Source of the DNA: Lepidonotus clava | Lineage: Eukaryota; Annelida; Polychaeta; Phyllodocida; Polynoidae | Reading direction: 5' to 3' | Assembly: GCA_936440205.1 (NCBI GenBank) | Contig: OW387133.1 | Coordinates: 66,836,374 to 66,900,373, forward strand | DNA length: 64,000 nucleotides | Shown: positions 1 through 11,300 of the stretch, piece after piece | How the letters are laid out: the number at the start of each line of letters is the position of its first letter | Position numbering within the stretch: the first letter of the stretch is position 1 | Program-made: the position numbers and the translations under genes | Notes under the pieces: model-generated | Told to the model about the DNA's origin: nothing | Databases searched by the model: none | What the model saw: only the letters and a program-made list of their open reading frames with translations

Positions 1-78
1 GCCACTTCTGGCCACTTTAAGAGTCTATATCTCACAAATAAAAATAAGCCAGGGTCAATGCTCATTATTAACTAAACC

Positions 79-383
79 CAGGGTTTGACCTGAACATAGA
101 GTTACTAGTACCGGGTACTAGTAAAAACCTGGTCGGGCTAGTGCAAATTTTGTGCAGCTAGCCCTGTGGTCTAGTGGAAAACATAACAACCTCAACAATA
201 AAGTTTTGCATGACCTGTTTAGTAAAATTACAATATCTCTAAAACTGTAGAAAGGAACTTAACATGCAATACATCAATTGAAAGGTTTTTTGGTAGGGCT
301 AGTGGAATCTATCATGGGCTAGTGCAAAATCTTAAGGACTAGCCCGGTGGACTAGTGGAAAAAAAAGTTAAGGAAAACCCCTG
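79..383 (+). mobile_element. hAT-like MITE, 'ACTAGTACC' family, copy 1
   Basis: A 305-bp element that starts CAGGGTTTGACC and ends AAGGAAAACCCCTG, so its ends are roughly inverted (CAGGG.TTT / CAGGGGTTTTCC). It is flanked by a direct repeat taaacc (73-78 and 384-389). Near the left end is the palindrome ACTAGTACCGGGTACTAGT, followed by several GGGCTAGTG / GGACTAGTGG units. Related copies lie at 46525-46746 and, interrupted, at 60098-61825. It has no coding capacity. CAGGG ends and a 5-6 bp target duplication fit a hAT-type non-autonomous element; the superfamily is inferred. Confidence 0.7.
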
Positions 384-1212
384 TAAACCTCATGTATGTT
401 TGCAAGTGTCCTACCTACTTCTTAAAACTCCCAAAGTGTCATAAATATCCAATGTGGGTGGGTAAAGTCCATTGTATCCAAAAATTTGGCTTAACCTCCA
501 TTTTGTTTTTGGCTATTGATTCACTGAGCATGCCCAAGACCCAGGTCATGTGATCAAAGCCCTGTAGCTGTGATCAAAGCACCAGTGACCAGCTAAAAAA
601 CAAACATGGCTGCACAAAGCTGGGAATAAAAATTTTGCAATCTAATTTTGCCTTACAACTCATTTATGGAGCATTACTACGTGCAATGGATAAACTACTA
701 CGCATTTAGGGATATTTAAGTAGAAGTACACAGTCATAAAGTAAGGCCAGACCCCCTCTATTTTGTGTATGCAATGATTTGAAACTTAAATGGTAGGAGT
801 GATTTAGAACTCTATACACAGTCTGTTAAGCTGTGCTAGAGTTCTAGAGCTAGAGTAAGGAGTAGAGAGAGTCGATCATTCGGCTAGGGGCCCAACCTGT
901 TTTTAAGGGCCTTGGGCCCCCGGGCCCCTGGTTATGTCCACCCATGTAGTGTACTCTGTCCTGTTTTGAGGTTTCCAGTTTTAACTGGAAGTTAGGGTAT
1001 TCAATATTAGGTGTCTGGTGTGTCCCCCAGTGGATGAGTGTCCCCCAGTGGGTGACCCTGTTCTGTATCAGGCAACAAGACCAGCACCACTGACCTGAGG
1101 AGGGGGTGGGGTGGCCTGGTAAAGAGGAGGGGGTTCTTTACATAATGAATATACAAGATTGACTTGTTATATATATTTAAATGTCCGAGTTTTGACAGAA
1201 ATATCCTAATTT

Positions 1213-1400
1213 CAGAGATGCCACTTTTCCTTCTTTTTCCGGATTTCCGGATTTTTGATTGCAGCAAACTTTTCAGACATCAGTTATTTTAGGGAAAAAA
1301 CATTACATTTGTATCTATAGACAACATACAGTATTGCTAAAAGATCTTTTTAAAGTAAGAATGTACGTAATATGTTGTTTTATTCCTTTTATGTTTTTTT
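1213..1400 (-). mobile_element. Truncated MITE with CAGAGATGCCACTT end
   Basis: From the terminal CAGAGATGCCACTTTTCC onward this stretch matches the reverse complement of the complete element at 49818-50096. It shares the paired ccggatttccggat block and the later block ending in acgtaatatgttgtt. By eye the match is about 85%. The far terminal repeat is missing here, so the copy is truncated. Non-coding. Confidence 0.6.
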
Positions 1401-1619
1401 ACTGAGGGTGCAACAGGGTTCTTCCTAGAAAAATATCTCGAGTATCAAAAGCCCCATTTTGCTTAAGCTTAGGGGGGCATATGCAAAAAAAATGTGGGCT
1501 TTTTGACTATAGCCTATAAAGTTTCAGTAATTCTGGTGCGGGAATGGCCCCCTAAAACTCATCCTAATTCAGGAATTTTTTTTTTTATGCGGGAATCCCG
1601 CATGCCTAGGGAGAACCCT

Positions 1620-1830
1620 GGTGCAAGGAAAGGCTCCCGGGTGCACACATTTCAAAGATATGTACCTGGCAAGTGCACAGATTTAAACCTTAATTTCAGA
1701 CACTGCCTGGAATAAATAGCCTTAATATAATACTGGGGGTGCAAGGAAAGGCTCCCGGGTGCACACATTTCAAAGCTATGCACCCGGCAAGTGCACATAT
1801 TTAAACCTTAATTTCAGACACTGCTTGAAA
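1620..1830 (+). repeat. Two-copy tandem duplication, period 118 bp
   Basis: A block of about 94 bp beginning ggtgcaaggaaaggctcccg occurs at 1620-1712 and again at 1738-1830. The copies differ at a handful of positions. Each contains gggtgcacacatttcaaag and ends near cagacactgc. No coding role is visible. Confidence 0.8.
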
Positions 1831-2363
1831 ATTGGACAGATTTTCCTAGCCTGTTGCTTGCAACATGGTCTTTGGCATCTAGCCTCCGTAACAAGCCAAA
1901 CCAAGATCAAAGAACTGCATTGTGGGATGCATTCTTCTGTCATTATCTGCCTGGTAATGTTAGACGTATTCAATAATACAGATGGAGTAAAGTGTATGAT
2001 CTTTTGACGCAAAAATAATTTTTGCGTTCACATATTTGTTGTATTTTATTGATATAAGATATGTCGTTAAAGTTTCAATAATAGACTTTTGGACAAAGGA
2101 CAGGGCTTAGATGTTATATTCAGATTCATTTTCTTTTCGGCTGTCGTTTACACTATTTTTCTTGGCCGACTGTAAGCTAACGGCCTAATGAACAAGGCTG
2201 AAAATGTTTGACATTATCGGCCCTGACGGCCGAGAGCAAAAGGATTAGTCTTGAACACTGCAAAGTTTGGCTGACAACCTTTAGCTTCGGTTCCCAAGTT
2301 TAATTTCATACACCGCAACGGTTTTGTATTATAAATTGCACAAAATACTTTTTCAGAGTAGGG

Positions 2364-5300
2364 ATGTCATTTCCACCGCGTCCCCCGATGGGAATGCCCT
2401 CCATGCCTGGGGCAATGATGGGACAAAGCTATGGGTTCCCACCCGTAGGTGAGTAGTAACGATCTTTTGTCTTGTTGACTAATGTTGATATAGCTATTAC
2501 ATATAAATATCATATATGCACTTCTCCCATTTGATTATAAACTTCCCCGGAAAGTTCCACAATTTGTTTTTTCTTAGTTTTTAGTGAAAAAATCCTCATT
2601 TACATGTAAATTATCGAAAATTAGCAGATTAAAGGAGGATTTTTTCACTCTAATGGATCGTGAGACCTGTCTTTTGTTCTTTTGGGAAAATAACGGATCT
2701 AAAAGACTATTGTTTACACCTCTATTGTTATCCCAATCATCAGCATTGCCACCTTCGCAGTGTCTTCAACACCTCTATTGTCATTTGAATTACCTGCGTC
2801 GCCACCTTCAAGGCTGGAGCGTCCACCCCTCAGGGCCTCACCTGCTGGGCTTTGCATGCCCGCAGGCGCAGGTGGACGCCTCTCAGCGTTGATTTGCTGT
2901 AGGCGGAGATCAGGGCACTGATTGACGGGCCGCCAGGGCCACGTGTATAGTAAGTCAATGCTGAGAGGCGTCCACCTCCAGTGTGCGTCTCTGCAAGCTT
3001 CTGTAGGTGATCAGTGATTGGGCAAAATGGCTTGCAGAGGCACACAGTCAATCGTCTATGCCCCTCAGCGTTGACTAAGGTGGGCACCTGAGGTGGTGGG
3101 GTGCTTGGTCACGTGGCCAGCTGGCGGGAAATCGGAGAGGAAGCAGCAGACCATGGTGAACATGTACAAAATGCAGGCAGAATACCAGCTTGATATTTAA
3201 TAATAAATATCATTTGATGGAATCTTATTGGATTTAGGGATAATGGAATGGACTTACACATACAGGAGTGGAATTATGCATACAGGAGTGGATTTACGCA
3301 TACTACAAGAAACAGTTTTCTACTCACCGGTAGGGCCATGTTTCGCCAGGCTACACATTCCTCCCTCTGACTGTCATGCACTTCAACCTATTTCCAGCCT
3401 CAAATATGGCGGATTTACGTAATTTTAGGATTCGAAAGGTATTTAGTATGATTTTAGGGGTATCAAAATTCATCCCGGGCAAGTTTTTGGGGCTTGATAT
3501 TATGCACTTTTCGAGATATTTCGGTGGAAACATTTGAGCTCTTCCCTGCCCGGGCCATGAGAACTTGGGCCGGTGCCTCAAGGCCGTATTGCACTACAAA
3601 AACGACGATGCTGCCAAAGATTGGAGAAATTGGGGCTAAATGTCGCGAGGACTAATAACTGTGAACTTATAAACTGATCTGGAATGACTTATTTTGACAT
3701 TAGATATGCGTGACATCAATTTTATTGGTGATGATATCTGTGAACTAATAAATCGATCCATGAGTTATTTAATATCTGTGACATTTATTTTATTCTGTCC
3801 ATTTGTGATTCATTTGATGCGTGAATAACTTTGAAAATAATTTTAATCTGTCCATTTGTTGTTTATTTGCTCCGTGAATTACTTTGAGAATGTTCGTGAC
3901 CTATTGATTAGATATGGGGAACTAATAAATTGACCCATGACCACGCTGTAAGATCTAATATCCCGCTGCCGGACTAGAATGCCTTTTATGTCACACAGCC
4001 GGATTAGATTTGCAACTATCAACATCTTAAATCTGAAAATTTTCATTATAAACAAAACAGGAGCATTTACAAAGACCTAATATTGTAATTCTATGTAGAC
4101 TTAAGGTTAGACTACGGTGATTCACAGCCAATTTACTAAAATTGCAATATCTTCGTGGTTATTGGTGATATCTTAATATGTAATATATCACAGAAAAGCT
4201 CTTATTTTTCTCTATCTTATGGTTTATAATAGATTTGAGATACTTTTGAATTTGGGAAACTGTGATTTAAATTCGTATTTTTTCAAATTTATTTTTTGAA
4301 TCACGATGGCTCACTAAATATTCTTTTCACAGTTTCAATACTTGGAAGTATTTTTCAAAACATTCATTTGGAGTGAACCGTGTCTCAGATTTTTTATTTA
4401 GGCCCTAGTTTTGATTTTATGACAAAAAACGGCTAACTTGATGATATTTTTTGTCATTATTTGACAACTTCATTTTTTAGATTTCATAAAATCAAAACTA
4501 GGTCCTAAAAGAGAAATCTGAAACACGGTTCCCTCCAAATGACTATCATCTATAAGCTTACCAAATTTTATGTATTTCCCTTCATTATTGACCGAGATAT
4601 TTCAGTTCAAAAAATAAAAGTGAAAAACCAGATTTTCACATTTTCAGTTATGTCAAATTTATATTCTACCAAACAAAGTTTTGTAATTTATATCATAGCA
4701 AGGAGAGTTAAATGGGCTTTTTCATTATGTAAAACAGATAAGGACAGGCGACAGCAATCTAATTAATATTCATTGTTGGGATTGCTGCAAAATATCCACG
4801 CATCACCATTGTCTAACCTTAAGTACTAATTACAAGATAAATCATAATGTTATCCCCCATGTCAAGAGTGCTATAGAGTGCACAAATTGAAGTTTTGAAA
4901 AATAAAATGCCCACCTCGGATGGAATTTTGTGCATTCTACTGCAGTAAGCAGAGACCAAATACAAATATAATTTTGTTTCCCATATATTCTAGAATAGCA
5001 AGTGTATTCCGTAGGAGTATTACAGTGATGAAAACATAATAATCTTTTGATATTTAGTAAGATCTAGATGTCGTAAAAAGGGCTCTGATCTGAGGTGGGA
5101 ATGTTTAAGATCCGAGAGTGTGATGGCTAATCTACCCCAGTCCGGCAGCAGGACATTAGTTCTTACGGCGTGATGACTTACTCTGACAATCTGTGAAAAA
5201 CGTTGGACATCTATGTCCAACGGTTTCCTGCTCTGTCTGACATTAAAGGATCTCCCTATATATTTTTTGCACCTCTAAATTGGTAAATCATACGTTTTAA

Positions 5301-8300
5301 ACCTGTGTTCAGAGCCTAGGATAGCCTACACTCTAGACTGTTCTTTGTGGCTTTGCTGCCCGTTGAATTTTAACTGCCTGGTCCTTAAATTCACCCGCCC
5401 ATCTTTCCAGTAATTGAGTTCTATAATGTGGCAGAAATTTTACATGCCCTTGGGCAGGTTATTGTCCAAATTTACCTGTCCCACCTCAAGTTTCCCCTTG
5501 GAAACCCCTCCGGAATGGATCTGTGAGTAGTGGGTCCGTGTTTTTTCAACCGCCGTCCATTTTGGCTCTAAAAGTAGAGTCTAGTGCTCCCGATATTTAC
5601 CAGGTCTTTGGTTCCTGATTTTTATGGCCCTCAAAAATGTCGGACTCCCCCCCCCCCCCCCCCCCCCCCCCTTGATCACTGGTGCCATTTTTCGGGATTT
5701 CCGGATCTTTTATCAGTTCAGTATAGAAATGAAATTAGATTTTCTCTTTTCTAAATCCCTATTTCTATATTTGAGAGTATTTCTATACCAATTCTAAGCA
5801 TTTTGGATACAAAATTAACACTTTTAAATGAAGAACTTGGCCCATTAAGTTTAAAAAGTGAAAATCCGGAAAAGTCGGCATGTTAAAATAATTACGATTT
5901 TTTTCACTAATAGATCGTTTACGATCTTCATTACATGTTTCTTGTTTGTTCTCATTGTCCCCCTTTCAGTTATACTTTTACTAAAAGCAAAGAGAAAACT
6001 TCAGACTGTCCGTTTAAAAAGAAAAAAGAGTTCGGTTCGGAGAAAAAACAGATTTTATAGCCCGTCTGTAGGTGAAAAGCACGAGTACATACTAAAAACA
6101 GAACCCAATTTATATTTTTTTTATCAAGCAAGTGCAGAAATTAATAATGTAAATAACCTTTTGATGATAAATGGTTAGAATATAGGAGCAAATAATGACT
6201 TCAGAATCCAGAGGAAATTAAGCTGCGATTTAATCTAGACCGACCTTTTCATATGTTAGGTATGATGGGACCAATGGGAATGGGAGTCATGCCAACGCAG
6301 ATGATGAGACCAGCTATGTCGTCATCATCCTCTACCTCATCTAACACATCAACGACTGCAAAATCAAAAAGATTAGTACCACAAGAAATACCAAAGGTGG
6401 GTAATATTACAGTTATAAGTATTAGATTAAGATTTAAGAACTTGGTGCTCTGGACTGTGTATATCTGTCTTTGCGTTGCAGTGTTTCTTAACATTTTATC
6501 TTGAATCCTAATGAAGTCCGTCACACGCCGAAACTAGTCGATTCGCCGAATTATTTATGTCTTTACTAAATTCTAATAAAAAACAAGTCCACCACACTTC
6601 GTCATTGAGTTCAGTGTAGTTTCAATGATTTTGTTAATATTTAGATATAAACATCTTTTACATTCGGTGAAAATGGCTGGTGATTTTTACTAGCTTAGAA
6701 TTTCTATATAATATAGGTTTTATTTGAAATGTTTCAGGACAGTAAAGAAGACAAACCGCCAGTTACAACTGCATTTGTGGGCAATATCAGCGAACGGGCT
6801 CCAGATGCAATGGTCAGACAAATGCTACAGGTATGCAAACTCTCTTTTCTTTTCATTATATAGAATTATATATTATTGTATATGTATAAATTAAGAAGAT
6901 GCCGCGGGTGTCACCGTGTGAACTAATTTTGTAAATTGCTGCTTCAGTTACTCCCTTAAATGCGCAGTGGAACATATATAAGACAACTACCATAAGCCCA
7001 GTAGGGGTCTTGTAATTGATTCCAACAGTTTTAAGGGCCCTTGGAAATTTATGGTATATCCTAATTCCTTAGAAGGAATAATTTTACCTATGCCTAAATG
7101 GGAGAAAGGGATGGCTGTAGGGGTCGTTTGACACTTGTTTAATAAAAGGATTTTCCCATGTCAATGGTCAGGGAAAAAGTCTGGGAATTATTAAGAACAT
7201 CGCTTTTTATATACTAGAACTGGGAGGTCTTAATTTTGTAGCAACCAAGTAGTCCCATTTGGACACTTGAACTCAATCGCAGGTGTCATGAAAAGTTTAA
7301 GTTGTCCATGTTAATTGCTATGAATTCCGAAATATATTTTCTTTAAATAAACATAGTTATCAGTCTTGATTACTCATTGCAATACATTATTTTTTCAGAG
7401 ATGCGGAAATGTTCTCAGTTGGAAACGTGTGCAAGGAGCATCTGGAAAATTACAAGGTATCTCCAATATCTGTTCATAAAGTTAGCACTCAGTAATAACA
7501 CTAAAGTATATGAGTCATTGGATTACAGACCCGGGGGAGTGATAAAGTAGGGGGTTCAAACTAGATTTTAAAGTCTTTGTTTCTAAAGGTATATTCCGGG
7601 ACGGTTCAAACTGTACGTTTGAAAATATTTATATAAAAAAAATTGTTGTTGCTATTTTTAGATGTGAAGATACAAAATATCCATTCGTTGAATTTCTACA
7701 CAACCGAAGGGTTCGCTTACTTACATCTGGTTTACCGTGGCGTCATCTAATGAATTGATTTATTTTCAGCATTTGGTTTCTGTGAGTATGAAGATCCGGA
7801 GGCCACACTACGATGTATGCGGCTTTTAAATGACTGGAAGATAACAGATAAAAGTTTAGTGGTGAGTATGAATCGCATTAAAATTTTATTGAGACCCAAT
7901 TCCTGAGAAAGAGTTTTATTGGAAACTTCCCCCCTTTTATTTGTCACACTGGTAAATTCCATATTTATTCCAAAGCTTGTTTGAATGTCTCTACGTCAAA
8001 TATTCACGCCTGGGCTCTTCTACAGTTTACATAGGAATTATAATTCCTAGTGAAAATGTAGTGACTATCCATGTTATGGGACATGCATTGTGATTTTCCT
8101 TATTCGTGTACAATTTCAGGTTAAAGTTGATGCCAAAACAAAAACGTTGTTGGACGAATACAAAAAGAAGAAACGGGCAAGAGAGAATAATTCCCAAGAG
8201 AAGAGAAATGGAGACAAGGGCGAGTCAGAAGAGTCTAATAGTGATGAGAAAAAGAACAACGATTTAGACGAGTTCACCAAGCGAGAGGACCGGGTGGCCA

Positions 8301-11300
8301 AAGCAGGTCTCGATGCCATCATGAGGGAATATTCACAAGAGTTGGAGAAAGAACCGTCTCAAGGTGAGTAATGCAAATCAAGTATCATATTACGGGAGAG
8401 AGTTTAACTCATAATGTTCGGTTTGCTGTGACACAAGACGTTCTCACGTCAGATCTTGCCTTTGTGCAGCTAACAATTCAAGTCGAGTGTATCTTACCAT
8501 GCTGTGAGGATAGGGCTTTGAGTAATTGTTTCACAAACGTGTTCTATGCCTTTCAGAACCAACGGCTGAAGAAAAGAAAGAAAAACGGAAAGAACAAAGA
8601 AAAGAAAAAAAGGAGGAGACCAAAGATGCGGTGCGTACAGCTAACCAATCAGTAGAATGTGTTTCATCTCGTACTTAGACTTATCCATTGACTCGCAGCA
8701 AGTGTTATCGGTCGAATTTCACATTTTGTAAACATGTTTCCTTCAAATTACCCCAGGGATTTAACTTTTCTGTGTTTTGCTAGATCTCCAGTTGTTTTTG
8801 TTTCTAATTTCACTAATAGTGATAATTCTAGTAGAATATGAATGCTACAACATTTGAGATCCAATCAGATTTGTTATATATGCTACTTACCTATATCATT
8901 GACACTGAGTTACATTCCAGTTATAATAGAAAATGTTGAACTTTCAGAAAAAGTAATGTCTTTTCTATACTTTACAGGGTCTTGATGATATGGAGCTAGA
9001 GGAGGAGAAAAAGGATCTCATAAACCGTGAGATTCAAAGTTTCCGTGATGCTCATAAGGTAAGCATACCATAGGTTATTTTTAATAACTCCAGCCCATTA
9101 AGGAGTTTCAAAAACTGCTCATTGGAACCTTTTGAATAAGCGAGCTTCTACCTAATAAAAATCAAGTCCAATTTCTTGTATGGTGAATCTGGTCATATTT
9201 TCACTACCAAAATTTCTCGAGAAAAAAAAAGATGAGCCATTATTATATTTCGGGCAAACAATATTTGACATTAGAAAAATGTCTTTTGCGGACATCGGTC
9301 GAATGCTGTATGAAGAAAATGCAATCAAAGCATTTCTTTTCGTCCGAAAAAAATGACATCCTTCGTGTTTTATAATACCTATCTATCAAAATTCCCACAA
9401 GCTGCTCTTCATTAATTCATTGTTTCATTACCCAAATAAATTACTAGATGTGTACGGGATAATGCGCCTTCAAGCTGCAAAGTGCATCTTGAAATGAATA
9501 GGCTGTTCTAGATTGGGAGAACACTTGGTAAGTCTTCATACCATACTATACAAAAACAAATACTCTGAGCTCAGGCCGTCATCAAGGTAGCTGTGCAAAG
9601 GTAACATGCCATGAATACCCCTGCTTATCCCCAAGTTGCATCAATCCTTCTCACTCTCCTTTCACTCTGTAGTTTAAGTTGTGCAGTGTTACTTTCTACT
9701 CGTTTTGGTACGTCGGCTGTTTTGTCAAGTTAACACTACGAAGGGACCATCGCCAGATCCGCTAGACTAGACAATATGTTATCGTTCACATTATTGCAAC
9801 TTTTGAACTCTATAACAGTTGCATTCTCTTTAAAGCATCTAATTTTTCAACGAGATGAAAGAAAAATACACATTTTCCTCAGTACTTCCGTTACGTTTCA
9901 ACCTGCATTTCTTAATGGACTTCACAATAATTCTCCAAAATTGATGTACAGGAACAAAGAAAGTATTAGTCAGAAATATTGTAGTTCGGAAAAAAATTTT
10001 TGTATGTGATCTTGGAATATCATAGCATTGACATTCTTGCACTGTACAGATTAGATCATTTTCAAAAAGGGGCTACTAAGCGGACTTTATTCCAATGCGT
10101 CGATCTGAACACCGTCATGAAAATATTGAGATAAAGTTTAATACCTCTGGTAAACCGGCAATGCTGTTCAAAAAATGGTAGGTAGGTAGTTGACACAATT
10201 AGGATGTACTTAAGTTTAAAGCCTCCCTGTGAACGCTTTCATCTGTTGTTTACACATGCATTCCAAACGGAAAGCAGCTTCCATTAGTAATAATCTAGTA
10301 TCACCGTCCTACCTTAGTTGAAAGTTGTATACGGCTACAACGCTTTTTAGCACCAACTTAAATGCTTAAAAGAGCATAAAAAAACTAAATACATCCTGAG
10401 TGTTCGATGACCTCAGTAAAAGATTGGGTGTTTAAAGTTAGTCTTCTCTGTTCCCTCCTTTCCTTTGCCCTTGTTCTGCTTGCCCGACCCGAGGTCCCTG
10501 TAAGAAGCAGTTCCCGAGGTGAGTGCCCCTACGTAACACTCTTTGAGTCCTGCTCCGATGGCTGTTCGGGGTGAGTAACCCAACATCTATGTCTCTTCAG
10601 AGGTCATGTTGACCACATATTATCACACACCAGAGAGTATAACTAATAACAACGCTCAAACAGAACTTACCTATTAGGTCAGACTATTAAGCCCTAGCTT
10701 TAATTTCACTCGAGTATGGTTTCATTTTTGTGTTATAATTTTTTTTAAATCAAACAGTTTTGCAAATGGTATTTTGTTGAATTCGCTTTTGGAATGAGCT
10801 TGGATCAGTAGTGTTTATTCTTAAACTATTTTGCAGTATTTTAGTATCAGTCAGTTATGTACTATTATTCCGAGTGTCTCATGTAAGACTTTTCTTCTGT
10901 GTGGCTCTACGCCTTTCTAAAGTTGAAATTAAATTAAAAGGTACCCCAAGGGGAAGACCGACGACAAAGCATTAGTGGTGATTTGGTTCAATCTTAATTA
11001 TCCGTGGATTGGTATTATGTTACGAATGCAAAGCTATTTCCTCGAGCCCCGACCTTTAATACGCACTCTCCCTGCATGTTATTTATTTTATTTCAAGACA
11101 ACCTATGTACATGCTGCATTACATTACAGCATTCTGGGTACTACCACCTGATTCTAGAATGAATTTGATGCACTCTGATGTTAAATTAATATGTTACACG
11201 AATAAGGATTCAGTAGGCTCTGAGTGGTTTGTTTCTGTGGTATATGCAACAGTATTTTGTTGCGGTGTTCCTTCAGGCTTATGCATCTGTTAGAGCCTGG

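Larger units (their letters stand above)
384..2356. other. Upstream region of RBM25, no coding gene seen
   Basis: No convincing coding exon. The stretch holds two repeats listed separately (1213-1400 and 1620-1830) and otherwise AT-rich sequence. An acceptor-like tttcag at 2351-2356 lies 7 bases before the RBM25 start codon, so at least one 5' untranslated exon and the promoter probably lie in this stretch or further left. I could not place them. Confidence 0.5.

Noticed and set aside
5674-5884. Possible third copy of the CAGAGATGCCACT MITE
   Set aside because: It has gatttccggat and ccggaaaagtcggcat near its edges, but the interior does not align by eye and no duplication is clear.
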